Positions 15,096-24,448 of a DNA stretch of 44,625 nt are shown here, in pieces. Position 1 is the first letter of the stretch. Each line of letters starts with the position of its first letter. Both the position numbers and the translations under genes were made by a program. Source of the DNA: Nocardioides flavus (ex Wang et al. 2016) (GTDB lineage: Bacteria > Actinomycetota > Actinomycetes > Propionibacteriales > Nocardioidaceae). The stretch covers positions 1 to 44,625 of the forward strand of contig NZ_BNAD01000021.1 in NCBI RefSeq assembly GCF_014653115.1, read 5' to 3'. A model generated the notes under the pieces. The model ran no database searches and was not told the origin of the DNA. It saw only the letters and a program-made list of their open reading frames with translations.

Positions 15096-17015
15096 TCAGA
15101 CCTCGAACTGGCCCGCCTCGAGGCGCTTCTTGACCTCCTGGAGGAACCGGCCGGCGTCGGCGCCATCGACCAGGCGGTGGTCGTAGGTCAGCGACAGGTG
15201 GACCATGTGGCGCACCGCGATCGTCTCGCCGAGGTTGGGGTCGTCGATCACGACGGGCCGCTTGACGACCGCACCGGGACCGAGGATCGCGACCTGCGGC
15301 TTGTTGATGATCGGGGTGTCGAAGAGTGCCCCGAAGCTGCCGAGGTTGGTGATCGTGAACGTCCCGCCCGACAGCTCGTCCGGGGTGATCTTGTTGGTGC
15401 GGGTGCGCTCGGCCACGTCGGCGATCTTCTTGGCCAAGCCGGCGATCGACAGGTCGCCCGCCTCCTTGACGACCGGGGTGAGCAGGCCCTTCTCGGTGTC
15501 CACGGCGAACGCGATGTTCTCGCGGTCGAAGTAGGTCACCTCGCCCTTCTCGGTGTCGATCGCCGCGTTGAGCTTGGGGTGCAGCTTGAGCGAGTCGATG
15601 GCGGCCTTGGCGAAGAACGGCAGGTAGGTCAGCTTCACGCCCTCGCGAGCCTGGAAGTCGGCCTTCGACGCCTCGCGCAGCCGGGCGATCGCGGTGACGT
15701 CGACCTCCATGACCTGCGTCAGCTGCGCGGACTCCTGCAGCGACTCGACCATGCGCGAGGCGATCACCTTGCGCAGGCGCGAGAGCGGCTCGGTGGTGCC
15801 GCGCAGCGGCGACGGCGAGGCCGACGACGGAGCGGCGGCAGCCGGCGGAGCACCCGCGGCGGCCGGGGCGGCAGCAGGAGCGGCGGCAGGAGCGGCGGCA
15901 GGAGCGGCGGCAGCCTCCTTCGCGGCGGCAGCGGCGTCCAGCACGTCCTGCTTGCGGATGCGACCACCGACACCGGTGCCCTCCACCGAGGCGAGGTCCA
16001 CACCGTGCTGGTCGGCCATCTTGCGCACCAGCGGGGTGACGTAGGCCGTCTGGTCGCGGCCGCCGTCGGAGCTGCCGGACGAGGGGGCCTGGGGCGAGGG
16101 CGCCGGCGCGTCCTGCTTCGGGGCCTCCTGCTTCGGGGCCTCCTGCTTCGGGGCCTCCTGCTTCGGGGCCTCCTGCTTCTCGGACTCCGGGGTCTCGTCG
16201 CCGGCGGGCAGCTCGCCCTTCTCCTCGGCGATCTGCTCCTCCTGCTCGGCCTTCTTCTCGGCCTGCTCCTCGTCCTTGGGCTGCGCCTCGGGCTCGGCCT
16301 GGGCGGGGGCGTCGTCGGCCGAGCCGATCACGGCCAGCTCGGCGCCGACCTCGACCGTCTCGTCCTCCTCGGCCTTGATCTCCAGCAGCGTGCCGGCGAC
16401 CGGGGACGGGATCTCGGTGTCGACCTTGTCGGTGGAGACCTCGAGCAGAGGCTCGTCGACTGCCACCTCGTCCCCGACCTGCTTGAGCCAGCGGGTGACG
16501 GTGCCCTCGGTGACGGACTCGCCGAGCGCGGGCAGGGTCACCGACGTGCCGGAGCCGCCGGAGCCGCCCGACGAGCCGGATGCGGCCTGCTCGGCGGCGG
16601 GCTCGGACTCCGCGGGGGCGTCGTCCTTCTCGGACTCGGGGGTCTCGTCACCGGGCGGGAGCTCGCCGGTCTCCTCGGCGACCTGCTCCTCCTGCTCGGA
16701 CTTCTTCTCCGACTCCTGCTCGTCCTGGGGCTGGGCCTCGGGCTCGGCGGAACCGGATGCGTCGCCGGCGCTCTCGCCCTCCTCGCCCACGACCGCCAGG
16801 ACGGCGCCGACCTCGACGGTGTCGTCCTCCTCGGCCTTGATCTCCAGCAGGGTGCCGGCGACAGGGGACGGGATCTCGGTGTCGACCTTGTCGGTGGAGA
16901 CCTCGAGCAGCGGCTCGTCGACGGCGACCGTGTCACCGACCTGCTTGAGCCAGCGGGTGACGGTGCCCTCGGTGACGGACTCGCCGAGTGCGGGGAGGGT
17001 GACTTCGGAGGCCAT
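15096..17015 (-). CDS. sucB: Dihydrolipoamide acyltransferase (E2) with two lipoyl domains
   Basis: The 639-residue E2 carries acyl groups on lipoate in 2-oxoacid dehydrogenase complexes. It has two lipoyl domains with modified lysines at K43 and K197 (STDKVDTE), a peripheral subunit-binding domain (about 325-360, VTPLVRKMADQHGV), an Ala/Pro linker and a C-terminal catalytic domain with DHRLVDGAD near residue 610. The lipoyl domains and their acidic linkers are near-identical, offset by 154 residues. The linker before the binding domain holds four QEAPK repeats. ATG follows GAAGGA. It lies 35 bp downstream of lpdA. In actinobacteria this family member (DlaT in mycobacteria) serves pyruvate dehydrogenase and, with KgdA-type enzymes, 2-oxoglutarate metabolism, so the sucB name may overstate specificity. 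Confidence 0.95.
   Translation of the reverse strand: MASEVTLPALGESVTEGTVTRWLKQVGDTVAVDEPLLEVSTDKVDTEIPSPVAGTLLEIKAEEDDTVEVGAVLAVVGEEGESAGDASGSAEPEAQPQDEQESEKKSEQEEQVAEETGELPPGDETPESEKDDAPAESEPAAEQAASGSSGGSGGSGTSVTLPALGESVTEGTVTRWLKQVGDEVAVDEPLLEVSTDKVDTEIPSPVAGTLLEIKAEEDETVEVGAELAVIGSADDAPAQAEPEAQPKDEEQAEKKAEQEEQIAEEKGELPAGDETPESEKQEAPKQEAPKQEAPKQEAPKQDAPAPSPQAPSSGSSDGGRDQTAYVTPLVRKMADQHGVDLASVEGTGVGGRIRKQDVLDAAAAAKEAAAAPAAAPAAAPAAAPAAAGAPPAAAAPSSASPSPLRGTTEPLSRLRKVIASRMVESLQESAQLTQVMEVDVTAIARLREASKADFQAREGVKLTYLPFFAKAAIDSLKLHPKLNAAIDTEKGEVTYFDRENIAFAVDTEKGLLTPVVKEAGDLSIAGLAKKIADVAERTRTNKITPDELSGGTFTITNLGSFGALFDTPIINKPQVAILGPGAVVKRPVVIDDPNLGETIAVRHMVHLSLTYDHRLVDGADAGRFLQEVKKRLEAGQFEV
16111..16170 (-). 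repeat. Four tandem 15-bp units coding QEAPK
   Basis: TCCTGCTTCGGGGCC occurs four times without change, with a fifth diverged unit on the right. It lies inside the E2 gene and encodes its flexible linker. Copy number probably varies by slippage. Confidence 0.9.
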
Positions 17016-17050
17016 GTGGTTCCTTCGCTCGCGTGTGGGTGGGGGGTGTC

Positions 17051-18427
17051 TCAGGAGTGGGCGTGCAACGGCTTCCCGGCGAGTGCCAGGTGGGCCTCGC
17101 CGAGGGCCTCGTTCTGGGTGGGGTGCGCGTGCAGGAGCGGCGCGACGTCGTCGGCGTGCGCCTCCCAGTTGTAGATCAGCTGCGCCTCGCCGATGAGCTC
17201 GCCGACGCGGTCGCCCACCATGTGGACGCCGAGGACCGGGCCGTCGGTGAGGCCGACGAGCTTGACGAACCCCTGGGTCTGCAGGATCTGGCTCTTGCCG
17301 TTGCCACCGAGGTCGTAGGTCACGGTGGTCACCGCGTCGCCGTGCCGCTCGCGCGCGGTCGCCTCGTCGAGGCCGACGGAGGCGATCTCGGGGTGGGAGT
17401 ACGTCACGCGGGGGATGCCGGTCTCGTCGATCGGACGGGGATCGAGTCCGGCGATGTCCTCGGCCACGAAGATGCCCTGCTGGAACCCGCGGTGGGCGAG
17501 CTGGAGGCCGGGCACGATGTCGCCCACGGCGTACACGCCGTCGACGTTGGTGCGGCACCGCTCGTCGGTGAGGACGAAGCCTCGGTCCATCTCGACACCC
17601 TGCTCGGCATAGCCGAGCCCCTCGGTGACGGGGCCGCGGCCGACGGCGACGAGGAGCACCTCGGCCTCGATGACGTCACCACCCTCCACGGTGACGGCGA
17701 CGCCGGTGTCGGTCGTCTGCACGCTCTGGAAGGACGTGCCGGTGCGGAATGCGATCTTGCGCTTGCGGAACGCCCGCTCGAGGGCCTTCGACGACGCCTC
17801 GTCCTCGGCCGCGACCAGTCGCGGCAGCGCCTCGACGATCGTGACGTCGGAGCCGAACGACCGCCACACGCTGGCGAACTCGCAGCCGATCACGCCGCCG
17901 CCGAGCACGATGGCGGAGGCCGGGACGCGGTCGAGGCGCAGCGCGTGCTCGGAGGTGATGACCTTCTCGCCGTCGACCTCGAGGCCGGGCAACGACTTGC
18001 TGTAGGAGCCGGAGGCGAGGACGACGGACTTGCCGGTGTAGGCCGTGCCGTCGACGGTGACCTCGCGCGCTCCGGTGAGGACGCCGGAGCCCTCGATGAC
18101 GGTGATGCCGCGCGACTTGACCAGCCCGGTCAGGCCCTTGAACAGCCGGTCGACGACCTTGTCCTTGTAGGCGTTGACGCCGGCCATGTCGATGCCGTCG
18201 AGGGTGGCGGTGACGCCGAACTGGGCGGCCTCGCGTGCGGAGTCGGCGACCTCAGCGGAGTGGAGCAGGGCCTTGGTCGGGATGCAGCCGACGTGGAGGC
18301 AGGTGCCGCCGAGCTTGCCCCTCTCAACCAGGCCGACGCTCAGGCCCAGCTGGGCCGCTCGCAGGGCGCAGGCATAGCCGCCCGAACCAGCCCCGAGTAC
18401 GAGGACGTCGAACTCACCGTCCGCCAC
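17051..18427 (-). CDS. lpdA: Dihydrolipoamide dehydrogenase (E3)
   Basis: The 458-residue flavoprotein reoxidises dihydrolipoamide with NAD. FAD-binding LGAGSGGY, the redox-active disulfide in GGTCLHVGCIPTK, the NAD-binding GGGVIGCEFAS and the catalytic His-Glu pair in HAHPTQNEALGE are all intact, so this is a true Lpd rather than a related mercuric or flavoprotein reductase. I start at GTG 18427 because GGAGGG lies six bases upstream; an ATG at 18442 is in frame but lacks one. The E2 gene follows 35 bp downstream and the two probably form an operon. A possible promoter (TGGACA, 16-base spacer, AAAGAT) lies around 18465-18500. Confidence 0.97.
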   Translation of the reverse strand: MADGEFDVLVLGAGSGGYACALRAAQLGLSVGLVERGKLGGTCLHVGCIPTKALLHSAEVADSAREAAQFGVTATLDGIDMAGVNAYKDKVVDRLFKGLTGLVKSRGITVIEGSGVLTGAREVTVDGTAYTGKSVVLASGSYSKSLPGLEVDGEKVITSEHALRLDRVPASAIVLGGGVIGCEFASVWRSFGSDVTIVEALPRLVAAEDEASSKALERAFRKRKIAFRTGTSFQSVQTTDTGVAVTVEGGDVIEAEVLLVAVGRGPVTEGLGYAEQGVEMDRGFVLTDERCRTNVDGVYAVGDIVPGLQLAHRGFQQGIFVAEDIAGLDPRPIDETGIPRVTYSHPEIASVGLDEATARERHGDAVTTVTYDLGGNGKSQILQTQGFVKLVGLTDGPVLGVHMVGDRVGELIGEAQLIYNWEAHADDVAPLLHAHPTQNEALGEAHLALAGKPLHAHS

Positions 18428-18573
18428 TGATTCCCTCCACATGCTCGACTCGCCCGAGAGTCACGGGCGCGACCATCTTTGCACTCTTCGTGAGCCTGTC
18501 CACACCGGGTCGGGTGGGGTGTTCCCGCGTGGTCGGCGGACGTCGTGAGGAACGTCTGGGCAGAATGTGCGTC

Positions 18574-18933
18574 ATGGGCCTGTTCGACAGATTCCGCCGC
18601 AAGGGGCGCACCAGTGCTCCGGCGAGGGACGCCGCTCGCACCGGCTCGACCCGCGTCCGCGCCTCCGACAGCGAGGACGCGCGGCACCTGGAGAACTTCG
18701 TGCGCACGCGCCAGGGCGTGGAGGGCTTCGTCGAGCCGCGCACCGCCGTCAGTGACGTGACGATCCTGCTCGTCGCGCACGACGGCGAGTGGACCCGTCG
18801 CCGCGTGCCGAGCGTGAAGTGGGCGCACGAGTTCGCCAACCGCCACCGCGTGCCGTCGTACGACGCGGCGGTGGTCGGCGTGCCGCAGCGCATGCGCGAC
18901 TACAACCGCCGCCGCAAGGCCGAGGGGATCTAG
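18574..18933 (+). CDS. Conserved actinobacterial protein of unknown function
   Basis: The 119-residue soluble protein begins MGLFDRFRRKG, a basic amphipathic N-terminus, and contains VEGFVEPRTAVSDVTILLVA, DGEWTRRRVPS and VPQRMRDYNRRRKAEG. I recognise similar short proteins in other actinobacteria near lpdA and pepA, where some are annotated as oxidoreductases without evidence. ATG at 18574 lies seven bases from CAGAAT, a weak -10 box, and has no ribosome site. It is divergent from lpdA and ends four bases from the convergent pepA stop. Confidence 0.75.
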   Translation: MGLFDRFRRKGRTSAPARDAARTGSTRVRASDSEDARHLENFVRTRQGVEGFVEPRTAVSDVTILLVAHDGEWTRRRVPSVKWAHEFANRHRVPSYDAAVVGVPQRMRDYNRRRKAEGI

Positions 18934-18937
18934 GGCC

Positions 18938-20446
18938 TCAGGCGCGCCCGGCGAGCGAGCGGGCGTACTCGACGAGGGTGGTGACGCCGAACCCGGTGGC
19001 ACCCGCCGGCACGTGGCCGTAGGGGGAGTTGAGGTTCATCTCCTTGCCGGCGATGTCGAGGTGCACCCACGGCAGCCCGCCGGTGAACTCGCGCAGGAAC
19101 GCCGCGGCGTACAGCCCGCCGCCCCAGCGGACCCAGTCGTGCTGGAGCAGGTCGGCGACCTTGGAGCTGGTCACCCGCTCCTTCATCTCCTCCGGGATCG
19201 GCATCCGCCAGTGCTGCTCACCGGCGGCGGCGCCGGCGGCGAGGACGGCGGGCACGTGATCGTCGGTGCCCATCACGGCGCCGACCTTGTCGCCGAGGGC
19301 GAGCTGCATGTGCCCGGTGAGGGTGGCGATGTCGACGACCACGTCGGGCTCCTCGAGCACGGCCAGCGAGAGCGCGTCGCCGAGGAGCATGCGGCCCTCG
19401 GCGTCGGTGTTGGCGATCTCGACGGTCGTGCCGTTGTGCATCGTGATGACGTCGCCGGGCCGGGTGGCCGTGGCCGAGACCATGTTCTCGGCCATGGGCG
19501 CGAACGCCGTCACCTTCACCGGCAGCCCGAGGCGGGCGATCGCGAGGGTGGCGGCGACGACGGTGGCGGCTCCGGCCATGTCGCCCTTCATGTTGGTCAT
19601 GCTGGAGGACGGCTTGATGGTCAGGCCGCCGGAGTCGAAGGTGACGCCCTTGCCCACGAGAGCGAGGTGGGCGACGGCGTCGGCAGGGTCCCAGGTCAGC
19701 TTGACCAGGCGCGACGGCGCGGCCGAGGAGTCGCCGACGCTGAGGATGCCGCCGCAGCCCATCTCGGCGAGCTGCTCGTGGTCGAAGACCTCGAGCGCCA
19801 CCTTCGGGGCGCCGCGACCCTTGGTGACCTCCTTGTGTGCGGCGGTGACCAGCTCGGCCAGGAGCGGGGGCGTGCAGTCGCGCGGCGGGGTGTTGACCCA
19901 GTCGCGGGTCAGCGCGACCGCGTCGGCGAGGACCTGCGCGCGCTCGAGCGCGGCGACGGCGTCGGCCTTGCGCGCGATCGGGCTGAGCACGACCACGTCG
20001 GTCGGCTCGGTCGTCTCGGCCCTCGACGACTTGTAGGCGGTGAAGGTGTAGCCGCCGAGGCGGTGGCCCTCGACGACGGCGGCGACGAGCCCGGGCGTCT
20101 CGCTGGGCAGGGCGAGGGCGACCGAGGCGGCGTTGGGGACGCTGCGGGCCGCGACGCCCGCGGCCCGGCGCACGGCGACCTCGTCGGACGGGTCCTCGCC
20201 CAGGCCGACGAAGACCAGCAGGGAGGCGTTGACCTCGTCGCGGCTCGTCGCCTTGACGGCCTCGCCGGGCTTGCCGGTCACGCCCAGCGTGGACAAGAAG
20301 GGGCGGAGCCGGCGACCGTACGCCGCGCTGACGTCCTCGGCCGCGTCGCACAGCCGCGGTCCCTTCGGGCCGGCGACCACGCCGACGACGACGGCGTCGG
20401 CTCGGGTCTTGGCGGGGCTGGCGGTGCGCAGGGAGTACGTGGTCAC
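18938..20446 (-). CDS. pepA: Leucyl aminopeptidase (M17 family)
   Basis: The 502-residue enzyme releases N-terminal residues from peptides with two metal ions, working as a cytosolic hexamer. The metal and catalytic residues lie in VGKGVTFDSGGLTIKPS and NTDAEGRMLLGDAL, the M17 signature, with Met in place of the usual Leu in the latter. The N-terminal half (about 1-170) is the variable macro-like domain. GTG at 20446 lies six bases from TAGCAT and is leaderless. The mycobacterial counterpart (PepB, Rv2213) has the same neighbours, gcvT and the E2 gene. It is divergent from gcvT across 54 bp. Confidence 0.96.
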   Translation of the reverse strand: MTTYSLRTASPAKTRADAVVVGVVAGPKGPRLCDAAEDVSAAYGRRLRPFLSTLGVTGKPGEAVKATSRDEVNASLLVFVGLGEDPSDEVAVRRAAGVAARSVPNAASVALALPSETPGLVAAVVEGHRLGGYTFTAYKSSRAETTEPTDVVVLSPIARKADAVAALERAQVLADAVALTRDWVNTPPRDCTPPLLAELVTAAHKEVTKGRGAPKVALEVFDHEQLAEMGCGGILSVGDSSAAPSRLVKLTWDPADAVAHLALVGKGVTFDSGGLTIKPSSSMTNMKGDMAGAATVVAATLAIARLGLPVKVTAFAPMAENMVSATATRPGDVITMHNGTTVEIANTDAEGRMLLGDALSLAVLEEPDVVVDIATLTGHMQLALGDKVGAVMGTDDHVPAVLAAGAAAGEQHWRMPIPEEMKERVTSSKVADLLQHDWVRWGGGLYAAAFLREFTGGLPWVHLDIAGKEMNLNSPYGHVPAGATGFGVTTLVEYARSLAGRA

Positions 20447-20452
20447 CCGCGC

Positions 20453-20458
20453 ATGCTA
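20453..20458 (-). promoter_or_regulatory. -10 box for leaderless pepA
   Basis: TAGCAT on the minus strand lies six bases before the pepA GTG. Confidence 0.65.
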
Positions 20459-20487
20459 GGCGAGACGTGACCTGCGGCACGCTGCGG

Positions 20488-20493
20488 TAGGTT
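20488..20493 (+). promoter_or_regulatory. -10 box for leaderless gcvT
   Basis: TAGGTT lies seven bases before the gcvT ATG. Such a short leader excludes a glycine riboswitch at this gene. Confidence 0.65.
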
Positions 20494-20500
20494 GCGCGAC

Positions 20501-21610
20501 ATGGCCGGATCGCTGAAGCAGTCGCCCCTCCACGACCGTCACGAGGCCCTCGGCGCGAAGTTCGCCGAGTTCGGCGGGTGGTCGATGCCCCTCGAGTACG
20601 CGACCGGCGTCGTGAAGGAGCACACGGCCGTGCGGGAGTCGGTCGGCGTCTTCGACGTCAGCCACCTCGGCAAGGCGATGGTCTCGGGCCCGGGCGCGGT
20701 CGACTTCGTCAACGCCACGCTCTCCAACGACCTCGCGAAGATCCACCCGGGCAAGGCCCAGTACACGCTCTGCCTCGACGAGTCCGGCGGCATCGTCGAC
20801 GACCTCATCGCCTACTGGCACGACGACGAGCACGTGCTGCTCATCCCGAACGCCGCGAACACCGCCGAGGTGGTGCGCCGGCTGCGGGCCGCGGCCCCCA
20901 AGGGGGTGAAGGTGGTCGACCACCACGACGACTACGCCGTGCTGGCGGTCCAGGGCACCCGGTCCGACGAGGTGCTGCAGAAGATCGGGCTGCCGACCGG
21001 GCACGAGTACATGTCCTTCGTCGAGGCCGAGCTCGGCGACACCGGTGTCGGCGTGGTGGTCTGCCGCACCGGCTACACCGGCGAGCGCGGCTACGAGCTC
21101 GTGGTCGTGAACGACACCGCGGGGCAGCTGTGGGACGAGCTGATGGTGGCCGGCGAGGAGTGGGGGATCACGCCCTGCGGGCTCGGCGCGCGCGACACCC
21201 TCCGTACCGAGATGGGCTACCCGCTGCACGGGCAGGACATCAGCCTCGACACCAACCCGGTCGAGGCCGGCCTGTCGTGGGCGGTGGGCTGGAAGAAGGA
21301 GTCCTTCTGGGGGCGCGACGCGGTGCTGAAGGTGAAGGAGGAGGGCCCGAAGCGTCGCCTGCGCGGCCTCGTCGCCGTCGGGCGGGGCATCCCACGCCCG
21401 GGCATGGGGATCACCCTCACCCACGACGTGCCGCTGGCCGACGTCACATCCGGCACCTTCTCGCCGACGCTGAAGAAGGGGATCGGTCTCGCGCTGATCC
21501 CGAGCATGGTCGCCGAGGACGCCCAGGTCGGCGTCGACGTGCGCGGACGCCGCGAGATCTTCCAGCTCGTGAAGCCACCCTTCGTCGACCCGTCGGTGAA
21601 GGAGTCCTGA
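20501..21610 (+). CDS. gcvT: Aminomethyltransferase, T-protein of glycine cleavage
   Basis: The 369-residue T-protein takes the aminomethyl group from lipoylated H protein and releases ammonia and methylene-tetrahydrofolate. The length and the typical segments LHDRHEALGAKFAEFGGW, VFDVSHLGK, CRTGYTGERGYE, CGLGARDTLRTEMGYPLHG and the C-terminal barrel (TSGTFSPTLKKGIGLALI) are complete. I start at MAGSLKQ (20501); a TTG three codons earlier is not favoured because of the -10 spacing. The other glycine-cleavage genes are not in the window, so GcvT is split from gcvP and gcvH, as in mycobacteria. The next gene follows after one base. Confidence 0.96.
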   Translation: MAGSLKQSPLHDRHEALGAKFAEFGGWSMPLEYATGVVKEHTAVRESVGVFDVSHLGKAMVSGPGAVDFVNATLSNDLAKIHPGKAQYTLCLDESGGIVDDLIAYWHDDEHVLLIPNAANTAEVVRRLRAAAPKGVKVVDHHDDYAVLAVQGTRSDEVLQKIGLPTGHEYMSFVEAELGDTGVGVVVCRTGYTGERGYELVVVNDTAGQLWDELMVAGEEWGITPCGLGARDTLRTEMGYPLHGQDISLDTNPVEAGLSWAVGWKKESFWGRDAVLKVKEEGPKRRLRGLVAVGRGIPRPGMGITLTHDVPLADVTSGTFSPTLKKGIGLALIPSMVAEDAQVGVDVRGRREIFQLVKPPFVDPSVKES

Positions 21611-21611
21611 C

Positions 21612-21863
21612 GTGCTGCCCGGCCAGCCCCCGACCTTCCGCCAGCCGTCGGCCGCCGAGCGGCCGTGGTGGTGGCGCCTCGAGGACGCCGCGGGCCAGGA
21701 GGTCGAGGTCGCCGGACACTCCGACCAGCGCTTCGCCACGCAGGGCGACGCGGAGTCATGGGTCGGAGAGATCTGGGCCGACCTGGCCGAGCACGGCGTC
21801 GCCGCGGTGACGCTGTTCGAGCACGACCGCCAGGTCTACGGGCCGATGTCGCTCAGCGCCTGA
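21612..21863 (+). CDS. Small conserved protein cotranscribed with gcvT
   Basis: The 83-residue protein has no TM segment. GTG lies one base after the gcvT stop, so translation is probably coupled. Tryptophan-rich (PWWWRLEDAAG) and with FATQGDAESWVGEIWADL, it looks like a small folded domain; the same kind of short protein occurs in other actinobacteria. I do not recognise a function. Confidence 0.7.
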   Translation: MLPGQPPTFRQPSAAERPWWWRLEDAAGQEVEVAGHSDQRFATQGDAESWVGEIWADLAEHGVAAVTLFEHDRQVYGPMSLSA

Positions 21864-21942
21864 TCCCATCCGCCGCCCGCGGGTCTCCGAAGGACAGACG
21901 AGGCTGCGAGTAGCGCGAGGGAGATCGGCGAGGAGGCATCGC

Positions 21943-22800
21943 ATGTCGGACGGGTCGGACTTCGCCCGCTGGGTCGACGCCCGCTGGCCCGACCTCGTCG
22001 GCGGGCTCGAGGACGACGGGGTCGCGCCTGACGACGCACGCCTGGCCGTGGCCGAGGTGCTGCTGGCCAGCCGGCGTGGCTGGGACCGTCGCGCCCGCGA
22101 GGAGCAGGTCGACCTCGCCGTGTGGGCCGAGGTGCGCGAGCGCGCGGGTTTGGCCGCGCGCCCAAGGGAGCCCGCTCCCCACGCCGTACGCGCCCGAGAC
22201 CCGCGCGACGGCCCGGAGCCCTGGCTCGCCGAGGCGGCACGGCTGCGGTCCGCCCGCCGACGGCGCACGGCGCGGCGCGGCGTCGTCGCCGCGACGGTGG
22301 TGGCCGTGCTGGCGGCAGGGTGGGCCTGGTGGGCGGCCCAGCCGTCGCCGCCCGAGGTGCGCGAGGAGACCAACGAGCTGCCCGTCGCGTGGTACGCCGA
22401 GGGCGAGCTGCACCTCGACGAGGTCGTCGTCGAGCTGCCCGGGGTCGAGGAGTTCGTGGCCGACGGCGACGGCGTCGCGGCACGGCTGCGCTCGGGGGAC
22501 GTCGTCCGGGTCGGCGCCGACGGCGCGGTGGACGCCCTCGACCGGGCGCCCGAGGCGCTCACCGAGCCGCAACCGGCGCCGGCGTACCTGCCACCCGGAC
22601 GCTACGACGTCCGCATCCAGAGCGTGCCCCTCGCCGACGGCGGGTGGGCCCACCTGATCGACTCCTCGCGCCGCGACGGCGCGCTCGACGCGGTGCGCCA
22701 GTCGGAGACGGGGCGCCGCGCGCTCGTGGTGTGCCCGACGGTGTCGGCCTGCGAGCCGCCGGTGACGATCGTGGGTCCCAGCTCGATCCGGCTCCGGTGA
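21943..22800 (+). CDS. Single-TM protein with a helical N-terminal domain, function unknown
   Basis: The 285-residue protein has a helical N-terminal region (about 1-70, FARWVDARWPDLVGGLEDDG and ALRRGWDRR-like segment), a basic stretch RLRSARRRRTARRG, one TM helix (about 108-126) and an outside domain of about 150 residues (TVSACEPPVTIVGP near the end). The N-terminus loosely resembles region 2 of ECF sigma factors of the SigE type; without the helix-turn-helix it would not bind DNA, and it may instead be an anchor or anti-sigma relative. GAGGAGG lies just before ATG 21943. Confidence 0.65.
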   Translation: MSDGSDFARWVDARWPDLVGGLEDDGVAPDDARLAVAEVLLASRRGWDRRAREEQVDLAVWAEVRERAGLAARPREPAPHAVRARDPRDGPEPWLAEAARLRSARRRRTARRGVVAATVVAVLAAGWAWWAAQPSPPEVREETNELPVAWYAEGELHLDEVVVELPGVEEFVADGDGVAARLRSGDVVRVGADGAVDALDRAPEALTEPQPAPAYLPPGRYDVRIQSVPLADGGWAHLIDSSRRDGALDAVRQSETGRRALVVCPTVSACEPPVTIVGPSSIRLR

Positions 22801-22817
22801 GGGGCAACCCGGGCCGT

Positions 22818-22823
22818 TAGCCT
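22818..22823 (+). promoter_or_regulatory. -10 box for leaderless methyltransferase gene
   Basis: TAGCCT lies seven bases before GTG 22831. Confidence 0.6.
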
Positions 22824-22830
22824 CCCCGAC

Positions 22831-23610
22831 GTGGCTGAGGCACTGTGGACAGGCGTGGCCCGGGCGTACGCGCGGAGCTTCGCGGGACTGTGCGCGGGCG
22901 CGGTCCCGGCGCTGCTCGACGGCCTGCCGAGCGGCGCCCGGCTGCTCGACGTCGGGTGCGGCACCGGCGCGCTGGTGCGGGCCGCCCGTGACGCTGGGCT
23001 CGACACCACCGGTGTCGACCCCGACCCGGAGATGGCCGCGCTCGCCGCCGACGGGCTCGGCAGCCGGGTCCCGGTCGCCGGCCTGCCCGACCTGCCCTTC
23101 GCGGACGACGGCTTCGACGCGGTCGTGGCCAACTTCGTGCTCAACCACGTCGACGACCCCCGGGCCGGCGCGCGTGAGCTGGCCCGCGTCGCCGCTCCTG
23201 GCGGCCACGTCCGGGCGACGATCTGGGGGAGCGCCCCACCCCCGCAGGCGGCCATGTGGAACACGCTGCTCGACGCCGCGGGCGCCGTACGGGCTCCCGT
23301 CCCGCGGCTGACGGCCGACCGCGACTTCGAGCGCTCCCCCCACGGCCTCGCCGGCATCCTGCGCCAGGCGGGACTCGCGGTGACCCACGCCGGCACCCGT
23401 ACCTGGACGTGGCGCGTCGCGGCCGACGACCTGTGGGCGGGGCTCACCTCGGTCGGCAGCTTCGGCGTCCTGTGGCGCGCCCAGCCAGGGGACGTGCAGG
23501 CCCGCGTGCGCTCGGCGTACGACGCCCTCGGCGGGCCTTGGCGCGAGGGAGAGGACTTCGCCTTCGACGTCGAGTGCGTCCTCGTCGAGGCGCGCGTCCC
23601 ACGGTCCTGA
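22831..23610 (+). CDS. Class I SAM-dependent methyltransferase
   Basis: The 259-residue protein has motif I LLDVGCGTG at residues 38-46, an acidic residue in TTGVDPDPEMA (motif II), and LPFADDGFDAVVANFVLNHV for motif III-IV, the pattern of the UbiE/Methyltransf_11 group. Substrates in this group range from small molecules to lipids; none can be named here. It is transcribed from its own leaderless promoter, 30 bp after the preceding gene, and thyA follows 19 bp later, again with its own -10 box. Confidence 0.88.
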   Translation: MAEALWTGVARAYARSFAGLCAGAVPALLDGLPSGARLLDVGCGTGALVRAARDAGLDTTGVDPDPEMAALAADGLGSRVPVAGLPDLPFADDGFDAVVANFVLNHVDDPRAGARELARVAAPGGHVRATIWGSAPPPQAAMWNTLLDAAGAVRAPVPRLTADRDFERSPHGLAGILRQAGLAVTHAGTRTWTWRVAADDLWAGLTSVGSFGVLWRAQPGDVQARVRSAYDALGGPWREGEDFAFDVECVLVEARVPRS

Positions 23611-23617
23611 CACGTCG

Positions 23618-23623
23618 TAGAGT
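23618..23623 (+). promoter_or_regulatory. -10 box for leaderless thyA
   Basis: TAGAGT lies six bases before GTG 23630. Confidence 0.65.
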
Positions 23624-23629
23624 CGTCCC

Positions 23630-24439
<810 letters not shown>

Positions 24440-24448
24440 GAGTGGTGC

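Noticed and set aside
16111..16170. Short repeats resembling a CRISPR array
   Set aside because: The units are tandem without spacers and code for a QEAPK linker inside the E2 gene.
20447..20500. Glycine riboswitch for gcvT
   Set aside because: Only seven bases separate the -10 box from the start codon, so there is no leader to fold.
21853..23613. 586-codon minus-strand frame opposite the TM protein and methyltransferase genes
   Set aside because: It is repetitive and Arg/Gly-rich, without motifs, while the plus-strand genes have clear domains.
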